Shown: positions 26,386 through 36,360, counted from the stretch's first letter. The stretch is DNA of 64,000 nucleotides from JBALVT01 sp045110675 (GCA_045110675.1 JBGCGJ010000060.1:39838-103837), one strand, 5' to 3'. Made by a program: numbers and translations. The notes: generated by a model not told the origin, from the letters alone.

Positions 26386-27903
26386 TTGAGCCCGCCGCTA
26401 CTCTCAATCAGCGGACTGCATAAGCGTTATGCTGTTCCAGTTTTGCGTGGCGTCGACCTCGAAATAGCGAAAGGCGAAGTACATGCTCTGGTGGGTGCAA
26501 ACGGGGCTGGTAAAACCACACTGTGTAACATTATCTGTGGTATTTCGGCGGCCGATAGCGGCAGCATGTGTTTCTCAGGAAGCGAGCATGCCCCGGTATC
26601 GGTCAACGATGCGGAAGCTTCAGGTATTCGCATCGTCATGCAAGAACTCAATCTGATCGATAATCTTAGTGTCGCTGAGAATCTTTATTTCAGATCGCTG
26701 CCCACCACCTATGGTGGGCTGATCGATTTCGGGCAGTTGTTTGAGGATGCGACGATACTACTGGCCGACATGGGTATGGATGACATCGACCCGAGAACAC
26801 CGGTGCATACCTTGGGAATAGGACAGCGGCAACTCATTGAGATCAGCCGCCAGCTGATTCATCCCTGCAAATTGTTGATTCTTGACGAACCCACAGCCGC
26901 ATTAACTGACCCACAAATTGAACTGCTGTTCGCTAAGATTGAATCTCTAAAAGCGAGTGGTGCCGGGATTATCTACGTGAGTCATCGAATGGAGGAAATC
27001 CGCCATATCGCGGATCGCGTCTCTGTTTTCAAAGACGGTGAAACGGTTTTGAGTACGGCAGTTGCCGATATATCAACGCAAGAAATTGTTCGCCGTATGG
27101 CCGACGCGCCGGTGGATACTCCGCATGATCGCTGCAACAACAGGCAATTGGCGACCGCGCTTAAGATCCGTGGGCTGTGCACTCCTGATGTTCTAAGAGA
27201 CATCAACCTGGATATTCGCTTTGGCGAAATACTGGGTATTGCTGGCCTGATGGGGTCGGGCAGGACAGAGTTGCTACGCTCAATTTTTGCCGCTGACGAA
27301 CTCAGCGCTGGCGCTATTTTTTCGAATGATGGTTCCGAACCACTGTCATTAAATTCTCCCATTGATGCTGTGGCTCATGGTATTGGGCTCATTCCCGAGG
27401 ATCGTAAGCAGCAGGGCCTACTTCTGCAGCAATCGCTAAAGAGCAATGTCACCTTGCCCTCTCTGAGCTATTTCTGTCATCCCGCCGGATGGATTGCTAC
27501 TGCAAAGGAAGACGATGCCGTAGAGAGTTTCCGCAAATCTCTCGATGTTAAATGCGAGGACATTCATCAACAGGTCGGGCAACTCAGCGGCGGAAATCAG
27601 CAGAAAGTGGTTATCGCCCGTTGGTTGATGTGTGACAGCCGCATTCTACTGTTTGACGAACCGACACGCGGTATCGACATTCACGCTAAAACGGCCATTT
27701 ATCAACTCCTGGGTGAGTTTGCCGATGCTGGAAAAGCAGTTGTTATTGTGTCGAGTGAGAGCCGAGAGCTAACCGATTTGTGTGACCGAATCGCAGTGAT
27801 GTCCAATGGCAAACTCGCGGCCACATTTAAGCGCGGTGAATGGACGGCGGAAAAAATTGTTGAGGCCTCGTTTAGTGCCTTTGTCACCGGTAGCGAGGTT
27901 TAA
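26386..27903 (+). CDS. rbsA: Ribose-type ABC transporter ATPase, two nucleotide-binding domains
   Basis: 505 residues from TTG at 26386. That start gives SPPLLSISGLHKRYA, which lines up with the usual RbsA N-terminus; an ATG at 26314 would lie within rbsB and add 24 odd residues. Domain 1 has Walker A GANGAGKTT (37-45) and Walker B LLILDEPTAALTD. Domain 2 has the customary degenerate Walker A (GLMGSGRTE), LSGGNQQKVVIARWL signature and LLFDEPTRGID. Fused ATPases of this form power CUT2-type sugar importers. Between rbsB and rbsC. Confidence 0.9.
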   Translation: MSPPLLSISGLHKRYAVPVLRGVDLEIAKGEVHALVGANGAGKTTLCNIICGISAADSGSMCFSGSEHAPVSVNDAEASGIRIVMQELNLIDNLSVAENLYFRSLPTTYGGLIDFGQLFEDATILLADMGMDDIDPRTPVHTLGIGQRQLIEISRQLIHPCKLLILDEPTAALTDPQIELLFAKIESLKASGAGIIYVSHRMEEIRHIADRVSVFKDGETVLSTAVADISTQEIVRRMADAPVDTPHDRCNNRQLATALKIRGLCTPDVLRDINLDIRFGEILGIAGLMGSGRTELLRSIFAADELSAGAIFSNDGSEPLSLNSPIDAVAHGIGLIPEDRKQQGLLLQQSLKSNVTLPSLSYFCHPAGWIATAKEDDAVESFRKSLDVKCEDIHQQVGQLSGGNQQKVVIARWLMCDSRILLFDEPTRGIDIHAKTAIYQLLGEFADAGKAVVIVSSESRELTDLCDRIAVMSNGKLAATFKRGEWTAEKIVEASFSAFVTGSEV

Positions 27904-27913
27904 AAATCTAACA

Positions 27914-28900
27914 ATGAATACTCAACTGAAACAACTGCTGGGCCAGGACTTCGTCGGCCTGCTATTGGCCTTGATAGTGTTGGTCGTGTTTTTCAGTATA
28001 CGCAGTGACTACTTTCTGTCAGCGCTGACGTTCACAACTCTGGCCAATCAAATGCCGTCTCTGTTGGTGATTGCTGTCGGTATGACATTTGTACTGATCG
28101 TTTCCGGTATTGACTTGTCGGTGGGTTCGGTCATGGCACTTTGCGGTGCCGTGCTGGGGTTAGCCATCGTCGAGTTCGGCTGGCCGGTGTGGTTGGCTGG
28201 GGTGCTGTGTCTTACGACAGGCCTGATTTGCGGATTGTTTAACGGCGCCGTTGTTACGCGCTGGGGGGTGCCGTCCTTTATCGTGACACTAGGTACGCTT
28301 GAAATTGCCCGGGGCGGCGCTTACCTGGTAACGGATTCGCAGACGCTCTATGTGGGATCGCTTGTAGAAGCCATAAGCGCTCCGCTGCCGTATGTGAATT
28401 TATCCCCGGCGTGGTTCGTCGCCGTCGTCGTTGTGATTCTCGGGCAATTGCTACTTTCTCGCACGGTGTTGGGGCGTTACGCGATTGCTGTGGGAACCAA
28501 TGAGGAAGCGGTGCATCTGTCCGGTATCGATGTTGGTAGGATTAAGCTTTTTGTATTCGGTACAGCTGGGTTACTGGCTGGACTCGGTGGCTTGTTCCAT
28601 GTCGGCTACTTACAGTCTGCGGACCCAAATGCAGGGATAGGTCTGGAACTTTCGGCGATTGCAGCGGTTGTTATCGGCGGCACAAGTCTCGCAGGTGGCA
28701 AAGGTTCCGTCGTTAATACGTTTCTCGGTGTCTTGATTATCACCGTATTGCAAACTGGCCTCGCGCAAATTGGTGCGAGCGAACCCAGCAAGCGTGTCAT
28801 TACCGGCCTGGTGATTATCGCCGCAGTGATAATCGATGTGTATCGCAATCGATCGGGAGGTGTTGGCGAATACCTTCGTGGTTTGTTCAAGCGTGGATGA
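27914..28900 (+). CDS. rbsC: Ribose-type ABC transporter permease
   Basis: 328 residues from ATG 27914, 10 bp after rbsA; an upstream in-frame start would lie inside rbsA. CUT2-type inner-membrane permease with eight or more hydrophobic segments and the markers VLIVSGIDLSVGSVMAL, GLFNGAVVTRWGVPSFIVTLGT and AIAAVVIGGTSLAGGKGS, the last close to the EAA-like coupling loop. Works as the channel for the adjoining binding protein and ATPase. Confidence 0.92.
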   Translation: MNTQLKQLLGQDFVGLLLALIVLVVFFSIRSDYFLSALTFTTLANQMPSLLVIAVGMTFVLIVSGIDLSVGSVMALCGAVLGLAIVEFGWPVWLAGVLCLTTGLICGLFNGAVVTRWGVPSFIVTLGTLEIARGGAYLVTDSQTLYVGSLVEAISAPLPYVNLSPAWFVAVVVVILGQLLLSRTVLGRYAIAVGTNEEAVHLSGIDVGRIKLFVFGTAGLLAGLGGLFHVGYLQSADPNAGIGLELSAIAAVVIGGTSLAGGKGSVVNTFLGVLIITVLQTGLAQIGASEPSKRVITGLVIIAAVIIDVYRNRSGGVGEYLRGLFKRG

Positions 28901-28968
28901 AACCGATTGGGCTGTTTTCAACCCAGCTGCAAATGGCTATACGATGCCAAGTCATTGAGGAGTAGATT

Positions 28969-29892
28969 GTGACAGACGGTAAGATGTGTAAACAGATCCT
29001 GGTGGTGGGCAGCGTCAATGCGGATCATGTGCTTGATGTACAGGCCTTTCCAGCCCATGGGGAAACTGTGGTCGGATCGAACTATCGTGTACTTGCCGGT
29101 GGAAAAGGGGCTAACCAGGCGGTGGCCTGTGCCAGACTTGGTGGTGACACTCAGTTCCTCGCCTGTGTTGGTGACGATGCCGAAGGGCAGGCCGCGATTG
29201 CGTCACTTGCCGAAGATAGTGTGGACAGCTCGGGTATTGAAGCGATAGAACATGGTCGAACCGGCGTCGCGCTCATTTTCGTCAATGACGAAGGTGAAAA
29301 TTGTATTGGAATATCAGCGGAAGCCAATGCCGAATTAACGCCTGATAAAGTCAGGCGGAGTGAGGCGCAAATTGCCAACGCCGATTATCTATTGATGCAG
29401 TTGGAGGTGCCCGTTGAGAGTGTAATTCAGGCGGGGGAAATTGCTCGAAAGAACCACACACGTGTTGTTCTAAATCCTGCTCCGGCAAGCGCCACAGTTC
29501 CGGAAAGACTGCTGAATTGCACCGATATCATTACCCCGAACCAAACCGAGGCTGAAACTCTGACAGGTGTTGGTGTCAATTCCGAGGACGGTGCCGAACG
29601 CGCAGCCAGAATACTTCATGGATACGGCATTGAGATCGTCATCATCACTATGGGGAGTTCCGGCGCTTATGTCTCCGATCACTCAGGTGGGCGTTTGATT
29701 TCCGCCAGATCGGTTAAAGCGGTAGACACAACGGCAGCGGGCGACACCTTCAACGGTGCTTTGGTGGTTGCCTTGTCAGAGGGAGCTGTGCTTGATGATG
29801 CGGTCGAGTTCGCCAATGGGGCTGCCGCCATCTCGGTGGCCAGAGACGGTGCGCAACCTTCGATTCCGTGGCGGCGAGAAGTCAAAAGCTGA
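28969..29892 (+). CDS. rbsK: Ribokinase
   Basis: 307 residues, PfkB family. It phosphorylates ribose to ribose 5-phosphate in the cytosol, feeding the pentose phosphate pathway. Signature 1 is VLAGGKGANQAVACARLG (about residues 42-59); signature 2, with the catalytic Asp and anion hole, is VDTTAAGDTFNGALV. NPAPA and TPNQTEAE are typical of ribokinase rather than fructokinase. GTG start with GAGGAG six bases upstream. It ends the rbs operon and faces the convergent nucleoside hydrolase. Confidence 0.93.
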   Translation: MTDGKMCKQILVVGSVNADHVLDVQAFPAHGETVVGSNYRVLAGGKGANQAVACARLGGDTQFLACVGDDAEGQAAIASLAEDSVDSSGIEAIEHGRTGVALIFVNDEGENCIGISAEANAELTPDKVRRSEAQIANADYLLMQLEVPVESVIQAGEIARKNHTRVVLNPAPASATVPERLLNCTDIITPNQTEAETLTGVGVNSEDGAERAARILHGYGIEIVIITMGSSGAYVSDHSGGRLISARSVKAVDTTAAGDTFNGALVVALSEGAVLDDAVEFANGAAAISVARDGAQPSIPWRREVKS

Positions 29893-29934
29893 TCTTGCCT
29901 GGCACCAGCCCCTACTAGCAATCCTATACAGCAA

Positions 29935-30939
29935 TCAGCCCAATAGGGTGTTGACCAGTCGTCGCTCGAAGACGTCTTGATCCTTCCAGGTAATGGCGCA
30001 GTTCACCGGACGGCCGTTCTCCCGATCAATTATTGTATAGCCGTCGTTCGTAACCGTTATCGGCAGTTCTTCCAGTTCGACCAGATCGCCTCCCGCCGCA
30101 AGATGGACTGCAACCGCATCGAACAATGTCGTGCTAACTTTACTCAAATCATGGTCTGGGGCAATGAAGGGTGCCCCTGGTAGCCAGGCGCGATAATTTT
30201 CCATTAGTGCCTGGAGCCAGGGATCGTCACTCTCATACAGGCGACGATAGTCGTCACCGTCAAGGACGATCAGCCCGCAGGTGTCCAGGGGTGTAATCGT
30301 GCACTCCCAGGGCGCGGCGAAAACCGCTTGTAAGGAAGCTGGATCGACGCGCACATTGTACTCGGCAGCGGGCTTGTCATCGCCTGCATAGCCTGTGTAG
30401 ATGGATCCGTACATGCCGATAAAGTGGGCATTGTTGGCAATGGAGGGGTCGCGCCGCAGCGCTTCTGCGATATTCGGTACTGGGCCCAAACACAACAGGG
30501 TTACGGGTTCTGGCGATGACTTTATGGTATCGATGATTGCCTGCACACCGTCTTCATAGACTTTGCCTGGATAATCACCTAGCTGATAGTCGCCCAACCA
30601 GCCACTCTGTTGCCCTGGTTCATCCGCTACGCCTAGACCAATGCCGATTGGCACATCAGTTCTGCCAGTGACCTCGAGAAGTTTGCCGAGCAAGCGGGCG
30701 CGATACAGGGCGTTGCCAAAGTCACCCACGGCCAGCTTAAGATCAAGTTCGGGCATTCTCAGCAACATGAACAGGGCCCAGGTATCATCGATGTCATCGC
30801 CAATATCTGTGTCCATAATAATCGGTCGTCTGCCACCACTGATAGTGCTGCAGCCTGTGTTAGCGGCAAGGGCTAGTGCTATGGATGCACCGACGAATGT
30901 CCGGCGGGTAAGAAGCATTGTGTTATCGCGAAATTTCAT
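29935..30939 (-). CDS. Tat-exported nucleoside hydrolase (lipoprotein)
   Basis: 334 residues, inosine-uridine preferring nucleoside hydrolase family. It hydrolyses ribonucleosides to base and ribose. The calcium/ribose site DTDIGDDIDDTWAL (residues 43-56) is the family hallmark (usual form DTDxGxDDxxAL), and NVRVDPASLQAVF, HDLSKVSTTLFDAVAV follow. The leader has a twin-arginine motif (TRRTFVGA) and a lipobox (LAANTGC), so it is exported and lipid-anchored; most known enzymes are cytosolic. It would release ribose beside the rbs transporter encoded convergently 42 bp away. Confidence 0.9.
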   Translation of the reverse strand: MKFRDNTMLLTRRTFVGASIALALAANTGCSTISGGRRPIIMDTDIGDDIDDTWALFMLLRMPELDLKLAVGDFGNALYRARLLGKLLEVTGRTDVPIGIGLGVADEPGQQSGWLGDYQLGDYPGKVYEDGVQAIIDTIKSSPEPVTLLCLGPVPNIAEALRRDPSIANNAHFIGMYGSIYTGYAGDDKPAAEYNVRVDPASLQAVFAAPWECTITPLDTCGLIVLDGDDYRRLYESDDPWLQALMENYRAWLPGAPFIAPDHDLSKVSTTLFDAVAVHLAAGGDLVELEELPITVTNDGYTIIDRENGRPVNCAITWKDQDVFERRLVNTLLG

Positions 30940-30986
30940 TTAGCCCCTCCGGGCGCTTAAAGTTCAATGCATAGGTGACGCAGGTA

Positions 30987-32657
30987 TTACCAGCAATAGA
31001 CCCCATCGGTGGGCCGCAAAGGAATAGATAGATCTTGCTTGTGATGCAGGCCGTTTGCTGTCATCTGCGCTGAACGGGCACTAGTGCGCGCCCGAAATGA
31101 CTGCAAAATTACTGCATGTTCTTGTTCGTCTACCAAATTGATCCTTTCCTGAGGATCACTGCCCAGATGAAAAAGTTGCTCAAAAATGGGTTGCTGGCCA
31201 GAGAAATCGAGTTGCTCTTCCGTGTACGGGCAACCACTGGGTTGCAGATAACGAACGTACTTCCACTCCTGAGTTCTCAGCGCCTCGATGAATGGATTGC
31301 CTTCAGCAACCGTGAGGCTTTCAAGAAACACCTCTTCGCGTGGCGGATCTTGTGCGTTGAGATCTGTGCCCTCCATGGTCTCGGGTACTGCCAACCCCGC
31401 ATAGGATAATATCGTGGCTGGCACATCGATGCTGAGCACTAACTCCTCGCGAACCTCTTCCTCGTCGTCTGTACTTTTCCGCGGATCGAAAATCACCAGA
31501 GGTATCTTCGCAACCAGGTCATACAACAGCGCTTTGCCGCCTGTGCCGTATTCGCCATTGAGCAAGCCATGGTCGCTGGTAAAAATGATGATGGTGTTTT
31601 CCGCAAGACCCAGCTGTTCAAGCTGTGCTACAAGTTGGCCCACAACGTGGTCGATGCCAGTGATGGTTTGGTAGTAGCGAATGAGATGCTCGGGTTGAAG
31701 TACGGCATCGTAATTGTAGGCATACCATTTTTGGCGGGCATTGTGATCAATAACGCCATCGCGAATAAACGCGTCTGGTTCTTGGCCAGTATCCCCAGAG
31801 ATTTGAATGGCCTTATCTCTGTACAGGGAATCATAGTATTGATGTCCGGCAAGGCGAGGGTTGCCGTTGGCAGGATAAGCCATCACGCGGCAAGCATAAT
31901 TGTCACACTCGGGGTCAGCGCCTTCGCTATACATAGAAGACACTACGGAATTGTGTGGAGCGGAGAAACTGACCGATAAGTTGAACGGCTTGTTTGCCGG
32001 GCGGGTGCCGAGAAAATCCCCTATCAACTCGCCCATGATCTCTGTGGTGATCTCATGTTTCGCATCTCGATAAATGGCCGTCGCGGGGTTGTCTGGCAGA
32101 TCCTTCGGGAAGAAGGGCAGCCATCCGTCATGCGCGCGCCAGTAGTCGAATTTGGAGGCGGCACTGTCGGCCAGCGCGTAGTACTGAACACCAAACTTGC
32201 CGATAAACCCGGTGAAATAACCGGCTTCCCTTAATAGTGCCGGGTATGTCTGCTGCCATTGTTTCTCTGACACCTGGTAGGGCGAGTTAAAGCCCAGGCC
32301 GCTGGTGCGCTCGTACTGCCCGGAAAGAAACGCGAAACGACTCGGTGCGCAAATAGGCTGCACGGTAAAAGCATTGGTATAGCGGACGCCATTGCGGGCC
32401 AGCTGATCGATATTGGGTGTTCGCACATCGCGGTTACCAGCGATCGACAGGGTATCTGCGCGCTGATCATCGGTGAGCAGAAAAATAATATTCGGCGGTT
32501 GACTGGCGATCGCCTCAGATATTGGTCTTGCGGGGGCGGGCTCAAGGGAGGGGTTCATTTCGCAGGCAACAAGAAACGCGATAGTCATCAGCGATACGAA
32601 GCGGGCAACGTAGGGCGCGCCGGGAAAATGTGAGACGAAAAAGCTAAGGATATTCAC
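30987..32657 (-). CDS. Sulfatase lipoprotein (1)
   Basis: 556 residues from GTG 32657, picked because GGAGG lies upstream; a farther in-frame start (32720) would fall inside the terminator of the preceding receptor gene. S1-type sulfatase: metal-binding LLTDDQRADTL, formylglycine signature PICAPSRFAFLSG with Cys 103, and a late FTSDHGLLNGEYG. A lipobox (FLVAC, Cys 32) suggests envelope attachment. Substrate is a sulfated sugar or other sulfate ester. Between a nucleoside hydrolase and a TonB receptor on the same strand. No formylglycine-generating enzyme is in this window. Confidence 0.88.
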   Translation of the reverse strand: MNILSFFVSHFPGAPYVARFVSLMTIAFLVACEMNPSLEPAPARPISEAIASQPPNIIFLLTDDQRADTLSIAGNRDVRTPNIDQLARNGVRYTNAFTVQPICAPSRFAFLSGQYERTSGLGFNSPYQVSEKQWQQTYPALLREAGYFTGFIGKFGVQYYALADSAASKFDYWRAHDGWLPFFPKDLPDNPATAIYRDAKHEITTEIMGELIGDFLGTRPANKPFNLSVSFSAPHNSVVSSMYSEGADPECDNYACRVMAYPANGNPRLAGHQYYDSLYRDKAIQISGDTGQEPDAFIRDGVIDHNARQKWYAYNYDAVLQPEHLIRYYQTITGIDHVVGQLVAQLEQLGLAENTIIIFTSDHGLLNGEYGTGGKALLYDLVAKIPLVIFDPRKSTDDEEEVREELVLSIDVPATILSYAGLAVPETMEGTDLNAQDPPREEVFLESLTVAEGNPFIEALRTQEWKYVRYLQPSGCPYTEEQLDFSGQQPIFEQLFHLGSDPQERINLVDEQEHAVILQSFRARTSARSAQMTANGLHHKQDLSIPLRPTDGVYCW

Positions 32658-32671
32658 GCGCGAGGGCTTCC

Positions 32672-32704
32672 TCCAAAAATAAAAAGGCCCACATAAAGTG
32701 GGCC
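32672..32704 (-). terminator. Intrinsic terminator of the TonB receptor gene
   Basis: On the minus strand an 8-bp GC-rich stem (AGGCCCAC at 32697-32704 complement, loop of five, partner at 32684-32691) is followed by TTTTTATTTTT. It sits 25 bp after the receptor stop and just before the sulfatase RBS, so read-through into the sulfatase would be limited. Confidence 0.85.
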
Positions 32705-32728
32705 TCTGAGTCGTTCGCAAATAGCGTG

Positions 32729-34990
32729 TTAGAAGCTCCAGGAAGCCTCAACGCCATAGGTACGCGGTTCGTTGGTGTATGCCAGCAAGTTGGCGAAATC
32801 GATGCCGCCAATCACGTTTTCCTCGTCGGTGATATTACGCGCGAACAATCCGATCGAGTAGTTACTCTCCAGACTGCGATAGCCAACCTTGAGACCGCCT
32901 TCGAACTGCGTGTCCGTTGTGTATTCAACACTCTCGTACAGGAAGTCATTGGTTTCACCACGGAACTTCCAGTCTGTGAATGCATAAATCTCGGCGCTTC
33001 CACCACGCAGTGGATAGGCGTAGTCAATCTCCAAGTTAGCCGTCCACTCCGGTGCGTGCTGGAATGGGTTGCCATCGATGAGTGCCAGGCCAGCCGCGTT
33101 CAGCGGATCTTTCACTGTACACAGTCCGGAGCCACACGGTGCTATAGACAGTGAAGAGTCGTTGATCTCTGTGTCCACGTAGCCGAAACCACCGGAAAGG
33201 GTGAGATTATCAAGAACGATATATTCGAACTCGAATTCCACACCGGCGCCGGTACCTTCATCGCCATTGAGCAAAGTAGTCGAATTGTCAGCACCACCCA
33301 CGGCGGTCAGCTGGATATCATCAATCACGTAATAGAAAGCTGCGACGTTGTACCGCAATCTGTCGTACTGCGCTTTGTAACCCAGTTCATAGGAAAGGAT
33401 GGTCTCTGAGTCAGCTGTGGTGACCACAGGATCATCTTCCAGACGGTCCTGAATCGTCGGTGCTCTAAAGCCCGAAGCGATGCGGCCGTATAGCTGGCCC
33501 TCTTCGGTTGCCGCGTAGGAGAATGCGAGGTCCCAGCTGACATTGTCGTCATCGAGGCTGATTTCCGGCAGAACTTCGGACGGAGCTCCGTTATCAAAGC
33601 GAATATTGATCGCGTCTTTCTCGTCGTCTGTGTAACGCACGCCAGCAGTCACCGTCAGCTTCTCACTGAAGTCATAGCTAGCCTGACCGAAGACGGCATA
33701 GGTGGTGTTGTCGATCTCTGCTGTTGAACCAATCGTAAATGCCGGGGCGCCAAAATTTTGGGCTGAGGAAGTGCCAAAAAATTCATCCTCGAAGTAGAAG
33801 ACACCCACCTGGTAGTTGAAGGCTCCATCAAAATTACTGGCGAGGCGCACTTCTTGGGTGAATTGCTCGAGTTCCTGATCACCGCCGGTATCGACATTGC
33901 CAGCAAACGGCGAAGCAAAGGGGTTAAAAGGGAAACTGGGTGGGCCCGATGGGCCTGTACAGAATGGGAGTGCGCAACCGAAGCCACCATCAATGTCGCC
34001 ACGACCAAATCGATCGGTTACTTCCTGAAACGATGTGACTGAGGTAAGAGTATAGTCGCCGAGCTCCCAGTCGATCTTGAGTGTGGTGCCATGAGACTTT
34101 ATGTCACCCTGGTTGCCGTCACCGCCGTCAAAAGACACGCTGTCACGATCGTAATTGCTATTCAGGTTATTGCTGCCCTGACTGAGTATGTTGGCGCGGA
34201 ACAGGCTGGTAGTGCTTTCAGAATCCTGGCGTTGATGCATCAGCCAAAAGGTCAGGTCTTCACTGGGGGTCCACTGCAATTGGAAGCGCAGCGCTGCAAT
34301 ATCGTAGCCGCCCAACGCATCGTTCTCGCCGGTGAAGTCGTTATCAACCCAGTCATCACGGTTCTGGGATATCGCTGATATACGTCCAGTTAGTTTATCT
34401 TCAACCAGGGTGCCACCGATTGCCCCCTCGACATTGTAGGTTCCGTAGTTTCCGGCTGAGACATTGATATAGCCTTCAGTCTCTTCTGTTGGCCGCCGGG
34501 TATTTATTTTGACGATGCCGGCTGTGGTGTTACGCCCAAACAGTGTGCCCTGGGGACCGCGAATCACTTCGATGCCAGCCAAGTCAAACAGTGGGAAGCC
34601 CTTGAGGACCGACTTCTCCAACGGTACTTCGTCCATAACCAGAGAAACAGGCTGAGACGCTGCTCCGGTGAAATCCGCATTACCCAAACCACGCAGGTAG
34701 AAGCGCGGAGCCAAGCGACCGTTTGAAGACTCTATGTACAAGCCCGGGGCAGCGCTGGACAGGGCCAGTATGTCATCACCACTGGCGAATCTCGCTGACA
34801 ACCGGTCGCCGCTCATGGCGGTGATAGAAATCGGGACTTCTTGAATGTTTTCGTCCCGACGCTGTGCTGTAACGACAACCTCTTCAAGGGTCTGTCTTCC
34901 CTGTGCGTGAAGGGTCGGGCTGTTAAATACACAGGCAGCTGCCGCGAGGCCAACTACGATTGATGTTTTTTGGGGCGGTGTTTTGAGCAT
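32729..34990 (-). CDS. TonB-dependent outer membrane receptor
   Basis: 753 residues. Signal peptide (about 1-29, ending LHAQG), TonB box LEEVVVTAQRR (35-45), plug with GIEVIRGPQGTLFGRNTTAGIVKI, and a barrel ending with the classical terminal Phe (GVEASWSF). Related in style to the receptor at 3349 but with a different barrel. Its position before a sulfatase and nucleoside hydrolase suggests a sulfated or nucleoside/nucleotide-like ligand, which is inference only. Confidence 0.95.
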   Translation of the reverse strand: MLKTPPQKTSIVVGLAAAACVFNSPTLHAQGRQTLEEVVVTAQRRDENIQEVPISITAMSGDRLSARFASGDDILALSSAAPGLYIESSNGRLAPRFYLRGLGNADFTGAASQPVSLVMDEVPLEKSVLKGFPLFDLAGIEVIRGPQGTLFGRNTTAGIVKINTRRPTEETEGYINVSAGNYGTYNVEGAIGGTLVEDKLTGRISAISQNRDDWVDNDFTGENDALGGYDIAALRFQLQWTPSEDLTFWLMHQRQDSESTTSLFRANILSQGSNNLNSNYDRDSVSFDGGDGNQGDIKSHGTTLKIDWELGDYTLTSVTSFQEVTDRFGRGDIDGGFGCALPFCTGPSGPPSFPFNPFASPFAGNVDTGGDQELEQFTQEVRLASNFDGAFNYQVGVFYFEDEFFGTSSAQNFGAPAFTIGSTAEIDNTTYAVFGQASYDFSEKLTVTAGVRYTDDEKDAINIRFDNGAPSEVLPEISLDDDNVSWDLAFSYAATEEGQLYGRIASGFRAPTIQDRLEDDPVVTTADSETILSYELGYKAQYDRLRYNVAAFYYVIDDIQLTAVGGADNSTTLLNGDEGTGAGVEFEFEYIVLDNLTLSGGFGYVDTEINDSSLSIAPCGSGLCTVKDPLNAAGLALIDGNPFQHAPEWTANLEIDYAYPLRGGSAEIYAFTDWKFRGETNDFLYESVEYTTDTQFEGGLKVGYRSLESNYSIGLFARNITDEENVIGGIDFANLLAYTNEPRTYGVEASWSF

Positions 34991-35310
34991 GTCTATTCCT
35001 TGTTTTAACGGGTAGGCGGCACTGGAATTTCAGGCCCTGTAAGGATTAAAAGGATCGTGTGCCTTGAATTACAATTACAAAATCGATCAAATTTTCGACG
35101 GAAACATTCTGAACTATCCGACACGGATGTCAAGTTTTTGAAGCTATCCCAGGATAACCACGGTACCTGAACCTTTAATTGAGCAAATTTTACGAGATAA
35201 TACTTGTCCAGCAGCGATATGGCTAGTTTCCCAGGGTGGTCAATTCGATTAAAAAGCCCCGGAATTATCCTTGTAATCGCCTCGTCTTTACCCGTGGGAT
35301 TACCATCCTT
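34991..35310 (-). other. 320-bp intergenic region upstream of the TonB receptor
   Basis: AT-rich stretch between the phosphodiesterase stop and the receptor start. It should hold the receptor promoter, but I could not find a convincing -35/-10 pair. No small gene, RNA or hairpin-plus-T terminator is evident. Confidence 0.5.
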
Positions 35311-36360
35311 TTACATCTGTATGCGCTGGCCTTGAGAAACTAGTACAAAGTTAAAACCTAGTGAGTTTTCCTGATCGAGCTGTTGCTCGATGCGTTTTTT
35401 AGGATCAGGGCCGCTTTTCAGGGTGTATTTGATATGGTTAACAATGACTTGCAGGTCTTTTATCGCTGATTTGTCTTCGATCAGTTCATGGAACTCTGTG
35501 AGCTCCTGCATTAACCATTTTGGGGTGAGGTGGCCGAATAGCAGCTTGTCGGGCCGTTCATTGATAAAGGAGACTTCAGCCACCAAGGCGCGCAGGTGCT
35601 TCTCCTTGAGTTGCTCTGCCAAGTATTGCCATAGTGCCTTGAGTTTGCCTTGTTGTTCGATTTGATCCGGGCCAGTGTCACCAATGTATACAAACAGATC
35701 CTGGTCTTTCTCTATCACGAAAGCAGTGGACTCCAAAGGGTGACTCAAACTGAAGGCGGTGACTGTTAACGACGTATCCGCAATGGGCTGGCTCTGCCGG
35801 GGTATTAGGTCGATCAGTCGGTATTGGTTTAGGCGCGGGGCTAGCCCCTTGTCGGTAAAGTTGGCCCATGCCTGCCAGTTAAAATAGGTGTCTAGCAAGG
35901 TTTGGTTTACGGATGGCAGGGCATAGATGGGTTTGGGACTGTCTTCAGGGGATGAAATCAACAATCCAGCTACGTGATCGAGGTGTCCATGGCTTATCAA
36001 GTAGCCTTTCACATGGTGGCGTAAAACAGTGCCGGTGGTGTTCCATTGGGGGTCTTGAATGAGAGGTAGATCTGAGAAGGCATCGAGTTGGTCCGCTGCG
36101 TTTATGCCATTTACTAATGTACCTGCGTCTACGCCGACATAGTAGGGCTCGTCTAGTGCCCGCAACAAAAAGGCGCTGAGGTTACCGTCCTGTATACCGC
36201 CCGTATCGCCCAGTACTATCAGCTCGAAAACAGGTTCGCGTTTGTTTAGCTCACCGGTCGTTGAGCAGGCCAGCAAATGTCCACTGAGAAAAAGACACAG
36301 ACATGTGCAGCACAGGGCTTGTATGGCGGACTTTGTTCGAATCTGTTGAATTTTTTGCAA
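35311..36360 (-). CDS. Class II cyclic-nucleotide phosphodiesterase lipoprotein
   Basis: 349 residues from TTG 36360, chosen for GAGGG eight bases upstream and because it gives a normal leader; the frame reaches up to 36396. A lipobox (HLLAC, Cys 32) anchors it in the envelope. HGHLDHVAGLLISSP (from about 124) fits the class II 3',5'-cyclic-nucleotide phosphodiesterase signature, a metallo-beta-lactamase-fold zinc motif. Known relatives are yeast PDE1 and the periplasmic CpdP of Vibrio fischeri, which lets cells use external cAMP. It should turn cAMP to AMP outside the inner membrane. It follows a CYTH gene by about 120 bp. Confidence 0.88.
   Translation of the reverse strand: MQKIQQIRTKSAIQALCCTCLCLFLSGHLLACSTTGELNKREPVFELIVLGDTGGIQDGNLSAFLLRALDEPYYVGVDAGTLVNGINAADQLDAFSDLPLIQDPQWNTTGTVLRHHVKGYLISHGHLDHVAGLLISSPEDSPKPIYALPSVNQTLLDTYFNWQAWANFTDKGLAPRLNQYRLIDLIPRQSQPIADTSLTVTAFSLSHPLESTAFVIEKDQDLFVYIGDTGPDQIEQQGKLKALWQYLAEQLKEKHLRALVAEVSFINERPDKLLFGHLTPKWLMQELTEFHELIEDKSAIKDLQVIVNHIKYTLKSGPDPKKRIEQQLDQENSLGFNFVLVSQGQRIQM

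Noticed and set aside
32657..32720. N-terminal extension of sulfatase 1
   Set aside because: It would be encoded by the terminator hairpin of the preceding receptor gene; the GTG at 32657 has GGAGG upstream.
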